From the NCBI GenBank assembly GCA_002010665.1, contig MTON01000034.1, positions 1 through 44,088 on the forward strand: a DNA stretch of 44,088 nt, in the 5' to 3' direction. The notes below the pieces were generated by a model. The model worked only from the letters and a program-made list of their open reading frames with translations, searched no databases and was not told where the DNA came from. Positions 28,347 to 37,734 of the stretch are shown piece after piece. A program made the translations under genes and the position numbers. This stretch comes from Candidatus Aminicenantes bacterium JdFR-78. GTDB taxonomy: Bacteria > Acidobacteriota > Aminicenantia > JdFR-78. Every line of letters starts with the position of its first letter. Position 1 is the first letter of the stretch.

Positions 28347-28715
28347 TCATTGCAAAGAACTCACCTTCAAATATTTCCCTTTACCCTCAATTAAAATCTT
28401 ACCTTCCAGTTTTATTTTCTCCCTGAGTAGCTTATGGATAAGAATCCTTCCTTGTTTATCTATTTTCCCCACAAGCCCGAAAAAAGCAGTCCTTTCCATG
28501 ACCTTCTGTATAATCCTGTTTTCCTTATATTGTTCTCTCATCTTCTTTTCAATCAATTCCCATTCGCTCAAGGGATAAATCCGAACATCTCTTACATCCA
28601 CGGTCGTAATAAAAACCTCGTTTCCATATTTTACCTCGATAATCCTCTGAAGCGCCTTTGGAATTCTTACCCTTCCCCACTTATCCATCACGGATATGAA
28701 TTTACCCCTCAACAT
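28347..28715 (-). CDS. MraZ-like double SpoVT/AbrB-fold regulator, copy 1
   Basis: 122 residues with two AbrB/MraZ half-domains: 'DKWGRVRIPKAL' (11-22) and 'DKQGRILIHKLLRE' (86-99). 'IYPLSEWELIE' (46-56) between them is a MraZ hallmark. True MraZ is usually about 140-150 residues and heads the cell-division cluster, so this is an accessory paralogue, presumably a DNA-binding transcription factor. It reads towards the tRNA and ends 30 nt from it. It is 87% identical to the copy at 40011-40379 (16 differences counted by eye). An antitoxin of the AbrB type is an alternative role, but no toxin adjoins this copy. Confidence 0.8.
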   Translation of the reverse strand: MLRGKFISVMDKWGRVRIPKALQRIIEVKYGNEVFITTVDVRDVRIYPLSEWELIEKKMREQYKENRIIQKVMERTAFFGLVGKIDKQGRILIHKLLREKIKLEGKILIEGKGKYLKVSSLQ

Positions 28716-28727
28716 GATTCTTTAGAT

Positions 28728-28755
28728 AAGATATTTTCCCCTTACCTTTTGTCAA
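28728..28755 (-). promoter_or_regulatory. promoter for MraZ-like copy 1
   Basis: On the minus strand: TTGACA (28755-28750), a 16-nt spacer and TATCTT (28733-28728), 12 nt before the ATG. The spacer contains AAGGGG. The second copy does not share this promoter region. Confidence 0.5.
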
Positions 28756-28992
28756 CTTTCCAGGATGCGTTCCAGCCGTCTGCTCCGATACCGACTTCTT
28801 TTTTGTATGAAGGAAGTGAAACGAAGAAGCGGAAGCTCTCGAGTTTCAAAATTTTTAAAAATAATAAAATTTCTTTAAAGAAAAATTGGAAAAAATAATT
28901 TTACTTGTTTATATTTAATTGGTTTCATATAATACTTTATGAATACCAAAGTAGTGGAATGGGTGGATACACTAAATTTAGAATTGAGTCTT

Positions 28993-29931
28993 TTAAAAAG
29001 AGAGATTGAATTCTCTTTTTGGTATTTTCTTTTCGAGTTCATTTAGAAGTGTTCTTACAGTTTGGGCTTCCGGTGCATTAGGTGCTAACTTTAAGAATTT
29101 TTTAAAATTCTCAATACTTTTTTCTATATTTCCTTTCCTCAAATATAAAAGACCAAATTGATAATAAGTATTAGGTAAAGTAGGTTCAAGTTCTTTTGCT
29201 TTTAATAATGATTCAATAGCTAAATCATCCTTTTCTACACTGGAATAAAGAGCTCCTAAATTAACATATAGTTTTGCATTATTAGGGTTTATATTAATAG
29301 CCTTTTTATAAATTTCTATTGCTTTTTCCTCATTCTTTTTATTGACATATGCATGAGCAAGAGCAAAATATGCTTCTAAAAATTCGGGTTTTAATTCAAT
29401 AGCCTTATCTATATTTACAATTGCATTATCAATATCTCCCTTATATAAATAGGCTAATCCTAAATTGTAATAACATTCAGCTAAATCTGGTCTATCTTTA
29501 AGAACCATTTTAAATAATTCAATTGCCTTATCATATTCCTTTTGTCTATAAAATTGAATGCCCTTGATAAAATTATTTCGTGCATTTTCAAACGAAATTT
29601 TCTTTTCCACAATAATATCCATCCTCAATTCTTCTCCTGCTTTAATTCGAATTTCCTTTTTAAGTGTATGGTATCCTTCTATCTCTACCGTAAGTAAGTA
29701 TCTTCCTGGGTCTATTCCTCTTCTAAAAAATTTTCCTTTTTTATTGCTTTTAAAACTGATACTTATATTTCTTGCGATTAAAGTAAGAGTAATTTTGGCA
29801 TTTGGAACAGGATTTCCTTCTTCATCTTTTACTGTACCTCTAAATTTTGCATCTTGAGCTTTTAATAGAAAATTACTCAAAAAGAAAAAGATTAATATAC
29901 TTCCTATCGTTAAAATTTTTTTTAAATTCAT
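28993..29931 (-). CDS. secreted carboxypeptidase-regulatory-like/TPR protein
   Basis: 312 residues. A signal peptide (1-25) precedes a carboxypeptidase-regulatory-like beta-sandwich (about 28-110, 'FRGTVKDEEGNPVPNAKITL'), then five or so TPR repeats (about 118-295), for example 'AECYYNLGLAYLYKGDIDNA'. It probably scaffolds a periplasmic or envelope complex. The beta-sandwich resembles the N-terminal domain of the adjacent TonB receptor. It follows that receptor on the same strand, after a terminator. The 277-nt gap to its left (28716-28992) holds only the MraZ-like promoter. Confidence 0.78.
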   Translation of the reverse strand: MNLKKILTIGSILIFFFLSNFLLKAQDAKFRGTVKDEEGNPVPNAKITLTLIARNISISFKSNKKGKFFRRGIDPGRYLLTVEIEGYHTLKKEIRIKAGEELRMDIIVEKKISFENARNNFIKGIQFYRQKEYDKAIELFKMVLKDRPDLAECYYNLGLAYLYKGDIDNAIVNIDKAIELKPEFLEAYFALAHAYVNKKNEEKAIEIYKKAININPNNAKLYVNLGALYSSVEKDDLAIESLLKAKELEPTLPNTYYQFGLLYLRKGNIEKSIENFKKFLKLAPNAPEAQTVRTLLNELEKKIPKREFNLSF

Positions 29932-29949
29932 TTGAATTTTTAATTAAAA

Positions 29950-29978
29950 GGGAAGGGGTCTAAAAATTCCCCCTCCCC
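29950..29978 (-). terminator. intrinsic terminator after the second receptor gene
   Basis: On the minus strand GGGGAGGGGG (29978-29969) pairs with CCCCTTCCC (29958-29950) with a small internal mismatch, followed by TTTTAATTA. It lies 14 nt past the receptor stop. Confidence 0.7.
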
Positions 29979-29991
29979 ATATTATTTTGAT

Positions 29992-32826
29992 TCAGAATCT
30001 CAGTCTTAACCCAAGCTGAACTCTTCTGGGCGGCCAGATATCACTATAAACCCATTGCTGTCCTGCTACTAAGGAGTAATCCATCATTCCATATGGTGTT
30101 GCTCTATTTAAAAGATTAAATGCTTCAAAACGAGCATGCAAGTGTATTTTTTCTGTGATTTTAAATCTTTTCTCAATACTTAAATCAAGTAAATAGGAAT
30201 CCGGCAATCTATGGTTATTGTCGCCTCTCTTTTCTACTGGAACATTTGCACTTCCCTGATTTAATCCATATATGGTTGCTGTGCGACAATATGGTGTCCC
30301 ATCTTGTATTTGAAAATTTACACTCGCAATTATACCATAAGGAAAGATGTAAGTTCCAAGAATTTTTATACTGTAACGTCTATCTCCAGGAAGAGGACCT
30401 TCCAAATTAAGAAAATTATTTGGATCCCTTGAAGCTGCATTATTCCACAAAATATTTTCGCTAAAAATCTGTCGTGTCACTCCTCGAGGATTTAACCCCC
30501 ACATTTTAGAGAAGGTGAAAGAAGCTGAAAGTTGCCACTTATTAGACATCCGCTTATTGAAAACAATAGAAAACATGCGAAATCGAGCATAGAATCTATC
30601 AGGATTTGAAATAATAATCTCCGGATAGTCGGCTTTTAAATTATATACTTGTATTGGCTCGCCAGTGTATGGATCTGAAACTGTTATTAGCTCATAGTAA
30701 TCATCCCATGTGCCTACAGCGGGTTTAAATCCTATCATATCCCTTGTCCATTTTTCTAAATAAGTAATACTTAATCCAAAGTTAGGCAAGATTTCACGAT
30801 CAATACCAATTGAGAATTGATCAGAATATGGATTTTTCAAATTTGGATCCACGGTAATTAATTCAGGTTTGTAAGAAGTTATCAATTCCCATTTTACTCC
30901 ATTCCACCAATACATATACCAAACAGGAGAAGTAGGAGATGGCAACATCCAATTGCCGTAAATCATTTGATCATAATATCGTCCCACATTAACTCTTAAG
31001 AGCGTTTTCCCATCTGGAGTTAGTTTAAAAGCTAATCCAAGTCTAGGTGAAAATACACTCCACTTTACAAGGTCTGGTCTACCAGGAACAATTTCGCCTG
31101 TTTCGATCCAATCGTATGTGTTAGGATCGACATCAATAACTGGTTGATCTGGAATCCAGCCAACATTACGGTCATATCTTAATCCTATATTAAAAGTTAA
31201 ACGGTCGCTTACGGTCCATGTATCATCTAAAAAGATTCCAATTTGTTCATTTGCTGCACCATAATGGTAAGGAGCCATTTCATATTTATATCTATATAAA
31301 TAAGGCACGCCTTGATAGTAATAGGTGTAATCTACATAGACAACTCCTGCACTATACCCTCCTTTTGTATCTGAACGACCTCTTGCATATTGAACTCCTA
31401 TTTTGAAATCATGATCTCCTGCAAGAAAATCTTCGGCAAAATGGGACAAAGAAGCATTAACCCCATGTTTAAAAGGCTCAAAATAGAAAATCCACCATGG
31501 TCCACCAGAAATAACTCCTGTATTTGCATTATAATAGGTTGGGCCTCTATAATAGTTATAAGGATAGCCCTCAACTTCTACTAGAGATTCATAATAATCA
31601 TAGCCACCCGAATAATTATATTTCAATTCAAATAAAGTCCTATCGGTTAGAACAGCAGTGAGTGTTAAGCTTCCCGTTGGTAAACCTCCTCTTTCCGAGC
31701 AAACTGCCTCACGATTTCCATATTCAGGAGTAAATGCATTAGGAAGATCAAACCATTCATAATTAAAGAAACCACTCAACTTGATATTTTTAGTAAGCTG
31801 CACAGTTGTCTTAAAAAATATTTGGGTATCGTCGAATTTTGAAAAATATTTTGGATCTGTTCCAGGAGGAGTTGAAGCATCAACTTGTTTCCAGAAGGAT
31901 AAGAAAAACCACATTTTATCTCTAATTATAGGTCCACCTAATTGAAAACTTACATCATAAAACTGTTCTCTATGATATGGAAATTTTTCCTCCGAGGTGA
32001 TATAACCTGCTTCAAGAAGATCCTGAAGATAATCTTTTGAATTATCTGCTGTAAGGTCATCATGCTGAAATAGAAACCCTGCTCCACCACTAAATTTATT
32101 TCCACCTGATTTTGTTACAACATTTATTGTAACGCCCATAAAATTACCATATTCTGCTTTACTCCCAATTCCTATAATTTGAAGCTCTTCAATTACATCT
32201 GGATTCAGCCATGCCCATGCAGCTCCATAATCAGGAGATGTAGTATCAACACCGTCAAATAAATAAACATTCGATTCAGAACTTGTACCATAAGCGACTG
32301 TTCGAGTAGAGTCTGTTGTTCCATAATGAGACCAAAGTCCTGGTGTTGAATTTACTAAATCAAAGAAGCACATTCTTAACAATGGTAAATTTTCCATCAC
32401 TTCAGATTCCCATGTTGTAGATACTCCAGATTTTGTTACATCTACAACTGGTGTTTCTGCAACCACTGTAACTTTTTCCTTTATTACAGCAGTCTTTAGA
32501 ACAATATCTAAACTAACTGTAGTGTCTACTTTAACATCAATTCCCTTTTGGGTTAAAGTCTGAAAACCTTCAAGGGAAAATGTAAGTTCATAAATTCCAG
32601 GAGGTAAATTTGGAAAGAAAAATATCCCCTTTTTACTCGTTGTTGTTGTCCTCGGACCTCCTATTAGGGCAGGACCTCTAACCTCTACAGTTACTCCGGG
32701 TAGAACTTCACCTTCTTCGTCCTTAACAACTCCTTTTATAGAACCAGTGAGAATCTGTCCCGGCAAGTAAAATGAAATTCCCATAATTAAAAAAATAACT
32801 AACGATAAAATAAATTTTTGTTTCAT
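29992..32826 (-). CDS. Oar-like TonB-dependent receptor with carboxypeptidase-regulatory-like domain
   Basis: 944 residues. Signal peptide (1-24), carboxypeptidase-regulatory-like domain (about 28-115, 'GSIKGVVKDEEGEVLPGV'), plug domain (about 120-245, 'NVYLFDGVDTTSPDYG' and 'GVTINVVTKSGGNKFSGG'), then a large barrel ending 'RRVQLGLRLRF'. It is an outer-membrane protein; the ligand is unknown. ATG 32826 has GTAGGAGGGGG upstream. The sulfatase-TPR gene on the same strand lies just beyond its promoter. Its architecture is that of the receptor at 5314-8409, but the barrels are clearly diverged. Confidence 0.88.
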   Translation of the reverse strand: MKQKFILSLVIFLIMGISFYLPGQILTGSIKGVVKDEEGEVLPGVTVEVRGPALIGGPRTTTTSKKGIFFFPNLPPGIYELTFSLEGFQTLTQKGIDVKVDTTVSLDIVLKTAVIKEKVTVVAETPVVDVTKSGVSTTWESEVMENLPLLRMCFFDLVNSTPGLWSHYGTTDSTRTVAYGTSSESNVYLFDGVDTTSPDYGAAWAWLNPDVIEELQIIGIGSKAEYGNFMGVTINVVTKSGGNKFSGGAGFLFQHDDLTADNSKDYLQDLLEAGYITSEEKFPYHREQFYDVSFQLGGPIIRDKMWFFLSFWKQVDASTPPGTDPKYFSKFDDTQIFFKTTVQLTKNIKLSGFFNYEWFDLPNAFTPEYGNREAVCSERGGLPTGSLTLTAVLTDRTLFELKYNYSGGYDYYESLVEVEGYPYNYYRGPTYYNANTGVISGGPWWIFYFEPFKHGVNASLSHFAEDFLAGDHDFKIGVQYARGRSDTKGGYSAGVVYVDYTYYYQGVPYLYRYKYEMAPYHYGAANEQIGIFLDDTWTVSDRLTFNIGLRYDRNVGWIPDQPVIDVDPNTYDWIETGEIVPGRPDLVKWSVFSPRLGLAFKLTPDGKTLLRVNVGRYYDQMIYGNWMLPSPTSPVWYMYWWNGVKWELITSYKPELITVDPNLKNPYSDQFSIGIDREILPNFGLSITYLEKWTRDMIGFKPAVGTWDDYYELITVSDPYTGEPIQVYNLKADYPEIIISNPDRFYARFRMFSIVFNKRMSNKWQLSASFTFSKMWGLNPRGVTRQIFSENILWNNAASRDPNNFLNLEGPLPGDRRYSIKILGTYIFPYGIIASVNFQIQDGTPYCRTATIYGLNQGSANVPVEKRGDNNHRLPDSYLLDLSIEKRFKITEKIHLHARFEAFNLLNRATPYGMMDYSLVAGQQWVYSDIWPPRRVQLGLRLRF

Positions 32827-32860
32827 CTACCCCCTCCTACCCTAGTTTCTCCTCACGTCT

Positions 32861-32889
32861 AATATATATAAGAAATAATTTGAAGTCAA
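32861..32889 (-). promoter_or_regulatory. sigma-70 promoter for the second receptor gene
   Basis: On the minus strand: TTGACT (32889-32884), a 17-nt spacer, TATATT (32866-32861), 35 nt before the ATG. It contrasts with the sigma-54-type element of the paralogous receptor. Confidence 0.7.
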
Positions 32890-32915
32890 GTATATATAGG
32901 CGGAAATGAAGAAAT

Positions 32916-35306
32916 TTATTTGATTAAATTTTTCTTTAGCTGTTTTGCTAAGTCCACATGATTTTTGGATTCTTCATATTTTCCCATTCTATTGTAAATA
33001 TCAGCAAGAACAAAATGAGCTAATATGGTTGTTTTTAAGTCAGGTTTTAATTTAAGGCCTTTAATAACTAATTTTTCTGCCTTAGTTAAATTTTCACCTA
33101 AATCCATGTACATTTTAGCTAAAAATATGTAAGCTTTGGGAAAATCGTTTTTCTTTTCAATACAACTTTCAAATTCTTTTATTGCTATATTAATTTTTCC
33201 TAATTTCATATAGAGCAGTCCTAAATTAAAATCTGGTCGATAATTAAAAGGACACGTTTCCTGTTCTTTTCGATATTCATAAATAGCCTGTTCATATTCT
33301 CCTTTTGCTTCATGAATTAGAGCTAAATTAAAATGAGCATTAAGTAAAGGACTTTGTAATCTTAGCGCAGTTCTAATTGCTTTTTCAGCTTTATCATACA
33401 TTTGTTTTTTTATATAACAAGCACCTAATTTATTATGAAAAATGGGAGACTCGGGATCAAGCTCCAGTCCTTTCTTTAAGTATTCAATTGCTTTATCAAT
33501 TTCCCCCTTTTCATAAAAGATATCTCCCAAGTGCATATAGGGCTTCTTATCCTTAGGATCAAACTCAATTAATTGTTTAAAACCTCCTATTGCTTCTTCA
33601 TATTTTTTAATAGTCTTATAGGTTAATGCTAACCCCCAAATAGCCTCATAGTAATTGGGGTCTACCCTAAGAGCTTTTTTATACTCTTCAATCGCTTCGT
33701 TATATTTTTTCTGTCTAAAATAAATATTTCCAAGTGTGTAATAGGCTTCAAGAACATTTTTATCCTTCTTTAAAACCTCTTTAATTTTTTTCTCAGCTTG
33801 ACTAAATTTTTCTTCTGTGACTAAAAATTGAGCAAGTTTTATTTCATTGTAAAGATCAATTTTGTCTTTTGGGTCGGCTAGTTTCCCTTTCTCCTTTTTA
33901 AGAGGAGCATGAAAAGCTCCTAAGTATCCTAAGGCTTGAAGTTTTATCAAAGAATCGCTGTCTATTTTCCTTGGCCCTATTTCTTCTATCTTTGGAGAAG
34001 AATATTTTTCAATTAAATTAGCTAGTTCTTTTTTCATTTTCTTTAAAATAGATTTTTTCTTATAAAACAAATTGATGGTTTCACGGGGATCACTCAGAAG
34101 GTCATAAAGTTCAGGTTTTGGAGCTTTAATAAACTTATATCGATTTGTACGAAGTGATTTTAACTCACTCCAGCCATAATGATATCTTGGCCAATAGGTT
34201 TCACTATAAGCAAGAAGAGTCTTTTTTCTTCCTTTATTTAATATAAACGATAATAAACTTTCACCTTGAACATTTCTGGGAATATTTATGTCTATAAGAT
34301 TTAAAATAGTAGGCATAATATCTATACTTCGAATTTGATTTATAATCCTCTTTCCTGAAAATTTACTTTCCGGGAATCTTATAATTAGAGGAACTTTTAG
34401 AACGGCATCATAAATAAAAAAACCATGAGCGCTTTCTCTATGTTCTCCTAAGCTTTCTCCATGGTCAGAAGTAAATACAATAAGAGTTTTATCTAATATT
34501 TTTTTCTTCTTTAAATAATCATAAAATTCACCAATTAATTTATCAACGAAAGCAATTTCACCATCATATAATCCGTATCTTCTCCCTTTGAAATAAGTTT
34601 TATAAGGCTCAGGAGGGTCATAAGGTGTATGAGGGTCGTAGAAATGAATCCAAGCAAAAAATTTTCTCTCAAGATTTTTGTCAAGCCATTCATAAAATAC
34701 AGAAAGCACCTCATTTCCTCTTCTTTGCACAGCATCCAAGCTAATTGTTTTATACTTAGCAAGATCGAAATTGTCGTAATAATAATCAAAGCCTTGGTCA
34801 AGACCCCATCGAGAGTCAAGAACAAAAGCACCAATAAAAGCTCCTGTTGTATATCCTCTATTCTTCAGAATTTCTGCTAAAGTAATCTGATTTTCTTCCA
34901 AATAAAAACTTCCATTATCTCGGACTCCATGGAAAAGGGGATAAGTGCCAGTGAAAATTGAGCAATGAGAAGGAAAAGTGAGCGGCGTTTGACATATTAC
35001 ATTTTCAAATAATACGCCTTCATATGCAAGACGATTAATATTTGGCGTTTTAACTCCTTGATATCCGTAACATTCTAAATGATCAGCTCTAAGAGTATCT
35101 ATTGTAAGAATTATAATGTTCATTTGGGTAATATCAATTGGAGACATAAACTTTATATAAGATTCTAATAAAATGTCCTTTCGAAATTTTAATAAGAGGA
35201 AAGATAAAATAAGAAAGACACCTAAAAGAAGTAATAATAAGATTTTCTCCTTTCTCCCTTTCACTATTATTATAATATCCAAAAATTTTAGTCTAATCAA
35301 TGACAC
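32916..35306 (-). CDS. membrane-anchored sulfatase/phosphotransferase-fold protein with TPR tail
   Basis: 796 residues: one membrane helix (about 21-40), an alkaline-phosphatase-superfamily domain (about 62-460) and about eight TPR repeats (490-790). Metal residues are present: Asp70 and Asp75 in 'LTIDTLRADH', 'FYDPHTPY' and 'FTSDHGESLGEH'. The nucleophile position reads Thr110-Phe-Pro-Ser-His, not the C/S-x-P-x-R that is converted to formylglycine. It is therefore unlikely to be a classical sulfatase and may act like phosphoglycerol/phosphoethanolamine transferases with a Thr nucleophile. The start is uncertain: GTG 35306 has no clear ribosome-binding site, and GTG at codon 16 is an alternative. 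Confidence 0.82.
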   Translation of the reverse strand: MSLIRLKFLDIIIIVKGRKEKILLLLLLGVFLILSFLLLKFRKDILLESYIKFMSPIDITQMNIIILTIDTLRADHLECYGYQGVKTPNINRLAYEGVLFENVICQTPLTFPSHCSIFTGTYPLFHGVRDNGSFYLEENQITLAEILKNRGYTTGAFIGAFVLDSRWGLDQGFDYYYDNFDLAKYKTISLDAVQRRGNEVLSVFYEWLDKNLERKFFAWIHFYDPHTPYDPPEPYKTYFKGRRYGLYDGEIAFVDKLIGEFYDYLKKKKILDKTLIVFTSDHGESLGEHRESAHGFFIYDAVLKVPLIIRFPESKFSGKRIINQIRSIDIMPTILNLIDINIPRNVQGESLLSFILNKGRKKTLLAYSETYWPRYHYGWSELKSLRTNRYKFIKAPKPELYDLLSDPRETINLFYKKKSILKKMKKELANLIEKYSSPKIEEIGPRKIDSDSLIKLQALGYLGAFHAPLKKEKGKLADPKDKIDLYNEIKLAQFLVTEEKFSQAEKKIKEVLKKDKNVLEAYYTLGNIYFRQKKYNEAIEEYKKALRVDPNYYEAIWGLALTYKTIKKYEEAIGGFKQLIEFDPKDKKPYMHLGDIFYEKGEIDKAIEYLKKGLELDPESPIFHNKLGACYIKKQMYDKAEKAIRTALRLQSPLLNAHFNLALIHEAKGEYEQAIYEYRKEQETCPFNYRPDFNLGLLYMKLGKINIAIKEFESCIEKKNDFPKAYIFLAKMYMDLGENLTKAEKLVIKGLKLKPDLKTTILAHFVLADIYNRMGKYEESKNHVDLAKQLKKNLIK

Positions 35307-35319
35307 ACGATAAATTATA

Positions 35320-35347
35320 TTGACTCTGTTATAAAATAAAGTATTAT
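35320..35347 (+). promoter_or_regulatory. possible promoter of the GWxTD-TPR gene
   Basis: TTGACT (35320-35325), a 16-nt spacer, TATTAT (35342-35347). The ATG is only 13 nt beyond the -10, so the messenger would have almost no leader. Confidence 0.3.
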
Positions 35348-35359
35348 TTTAATGAGAAA

Positions 35360-37399
35360 ATGAAAAAAAGAATTTTAATATCTTTAATTTTTATATCAAT
35401 AATAAACTTCTGGAAAACAACTGGAGAGGAGCTGCCTCTTAAATATAAAAAATGGCTAGAGGAAGAGGTTGTATATATTATTACACCTACCGAAAAAGAA
35501 GTCTTTTTACAACTTAATACCAATAGAGAAAGGGAGCTTTTTATTAGAGCTTTTTGGAAACAGAGGGATCCAACACCTGGAACTCCTAAAAATGAGTTCA
35601 AAGAAGAACATTATAGAAGGCTTAACTATGCAAATTCTCATTTTGGTAGAGAAGCTTCAAAACCTGGCTGGAAGACTGATAGGGGAAGAATTTATATTAT
35701 TCTTGGCGAACCTCAAGATATTGAGAGAATTATCGGTGAGAATGGAATTTATAATACAGAAATATGGTTTTATCAGGGTTTAACAAAATATGGACTTCCA
35801 CCTGCATTTTATCTCATTTTTTTTCAAAAATTTGGAGTTGGAGAATATGTTCTTTACAGCCCAATAAATGATGGTCCTCAAGCTTTATTGTCCTTTTATA
35901 TAGGGGATTATTCTAATTATATTTCTGCATATAAAGCTTTAAAAAGAATAAATCCTAAATTAGCAAAAATTTCTCTTTCTCTTATACCAGGAGAATCAAG
36001 TCGTTTTCTATTTCCCTCACTGAGCTCAGATTTATTAATTCAAAATATTCTAAGTCTTCCCCAAAGAGAATTTAAAGATATTTACGCAAAAAAATTCTTA
36101 ATGTATAAGGATGTGGTGGAGGTTGAATATTCGATTAATTACATTGAAAGCAATTATTCTTTAAAAATCTTGAAAGACCCTTCAGGGATAAATTTTGTTC
36201 ATTATGTAGTTGAAATACCAAAATTTTCAGTTCAAAAATATAAAGATAAATATTCAACTTACCTGAAGATAAACGGAAATATATCAAATTTAAAAGGAAA
36301 AACTGTTTACCAATTCGAAAGGTCCTTTACTGTAGAGCTCAATGAGTTTGAGCTAAAAAAGATTTCTTATAGTCCCTTTAACCTTTACGATATGTTCCCT
36401 CTACTTCCGGGAAATTATAAAATATCCATTATTATAAAAAATGCATCATCTAATGAGTTCACCTCATTGGAGGAACATATAATTATTCCAGATGATAAGT
36501 CTCTTTATATGACTCCCTTAATTTTAGGATATAAAAAAGAATTTATTCCCCAAAAGTCAAAAAAATTGAAACCATTTAAAATTGGAGATTATCAAATTTA
36601 CCATCAACCAACGAAAATCTTTCAATCAAAAGATAGATTGATTGTAGCTTTTCAGATCTTAAATGCCGACTCTGATACATATGAGAATGGAATAATTAAA
36701 ATTGTTTTTTTCAAAGATGATAAACAATTTTTAATCTTCACAAAAAAAATTAATGAATATTCTGACGAATTAATAAATTTTATAAAAGAATTTTCACTTT
36801 CATCATTTTCGCCTGCGCATTATAAGATCAAAGTTTCCCTTTTTAAAAAAGATAAAGAGATTCTTTCAGAATGGGATGAATTTGAGATAACACCTGCACC
36901 ATTTATGCCTCGTCCTTGGGTATATCATAGAACTTTATTGCCTCCAGAGAATCCCATATATGACTACATTTTTGGAATACAATTTTTTAATAAAGGAGAA
37001 TTAGAAAAGGCAAAAATAAAATTTGAAAACGCTTATAAAATGGACCCCTATTCCTTTAAATATGCATTAGGCTTAGCTGAGGCTTGTTTTGCTCTAAAAA
37101 AATATAATGAAGTTAAAAAAATTTTGCAACCGTTTTTAAATAAAAATAATATTCCTTTCAGAGTTTATATCTTAATTGGAAAATCTCACCAGGTATTAAA
37201 AGAATTTAAAAAAGCTATTTTCATTTATACTCAAGCAATCTCTCGCTTTGGAGAAAATATTTATCTTTTAAATTCACTAGGAGATTGCTATTATGAGATT
37301 GGTTTAATAAAAAGAGCTTTAAATTTATGGAAAAAATCCCTAGATATGAATCCAAATCAGCCTCAAATCCGAAAAAAAATCGAAAATTTAAAAAATTAA
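35360..37399 (+). CDS. GWxTD-domain protein with C-terminal TPR repeats
   Basis: 679 residues, same layout as the protein at 2227-4299: signal peptide (about 1-22), GWxTD domain with 'FWKQRDPTPGTPKNEF' (65-80) and 'GWKTD' (103-107) followed by 'YIILGEP', a beta-rich middle, and TPR repeats (about 540-675). It is divergent from the sulfatase-TPR gene and shares a 53-nt gap with it. No clear ribosome-binding site precedes ATG 35360. Its role is unknown; the repeated association with Oar-like receptors suggests a common envelope system. Confidence 0.82.
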   Translation: MKKRILISLIFISIINFWKTTGEELPLKYKKWLEEEVVYIITPTEKEVFLQLNTNRERELFIRAFWKQRDPTPGTPKNEFKEEHYRRLNYANSHFGREASKPGWKTDRGRIYIILGEPQDIERIIGENGIYNTEIWFYQGLTKYGLPPAFYLIFFQKFGVGEYVLYSPINDGPQALLSFYIGDYSNYISAYKALKRINPKLAKISLSLIPGESSRFLFPSLSSDLLIQNILSLPQREFKDIYAKKFLMYKDVVEVEYSINYIESNYSLKILKDPSGINFVHYVVEIPKFSVQKYKDKYSTYLKINGNISNLKGKTVYQFERSFTVELNEFELKKISYSPFNLYDMFPLLPGNYKISIIIKNASSNEFTSLEEHIIIPDDKSLYMTPLILGYKKEFIPQKSKKLKPFKIGDYQIYHQPTKIFQSKDRLIVAFQILNADSDTYENGIIKIVFFKDDKQFLIFTKKINEYSDELINFIKEFSLSSFSPAHYKIKVSLFKKDKEILSEWDEFEITPAPFMPRPWVYHRTLLPPENPIYDYIFGIQFFNKGELEKAKIKFENAYKMDPYSFKYALGLAEACFALKKYNEVKKILQPFLNKNNIPFRVYILIGKSHQVLKEFKKAIFIYTQAISRFGENIYLLNSLGDCYYEIGLIKRALNLWKKSLDMNPNQPQIRKKIENLKN

Positions 37400-37667
37400 T
37401 TATGTAAACAAAGAGGTAAGTATTCTTTATTTGGTTTCAAAGATAGTCCTTTTTTAATAAGTTCTATTGCCATCTAATTGGTTCTAAATAAAAGTAACTG
37501 AGAGGAAAATTGGAATTTAATTCAGTCCATTCATCATGAGATAAATTACAATGATGAAGAAAGTGACGCCGGAAGGGCTTGTCGGAGTCAAGAAAGGTGC
37601 TTCTTCCTATCTTGCTTTTCGCTCTTATACTCTCTTTCCTGCTTTTTAACATAGAGACTAAAGCTTA

Positions 37668-37696
37668 TTGACCATACTTAAAATTTGTTTTATAAA
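37668..37696 (+). promoter_or_regulatory. sigma-70 promoter for the D-aminoacylase-like gene
   Basis: TTGACC (37668-37673), a 17-nt spacer, TATAAA (37691-37696). An AAAGGAGGT site follows before GTG 37735. The remainder of the 335-nt gap (37400-37734) shows no convincing gene. Confidence 0.7.
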
Positions 37697-37734
37697 CTGA
37701 AAAGGAGTTTATATTTGCAAGAAAGGAGGTAAAA

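Noticed and set aside
28434-28898. plus-strand open frame opposite MraZ-like copy 1
   Set aside because: It is an antisense shadow, and the same shadow appears opposite copy 2. The minus-strand proteins have clear AbrB/MraZ motifs.
28939-28995. GGGTGGATACACTAAATTTAG stretch reminiscent of an insertion-sequence end (first 20 nt considered)
   Set aside because: No inverted partner, target duplication or transposase is present, and the resemblance is only an impression.
37464-37652. 62-codon minus-strand open frame
   Set aside because: It has no ribosome-binding site and no recognisable domain, and lies between two plus-strand genes in the leader region of the amidohydrolase. Left as non-coding.
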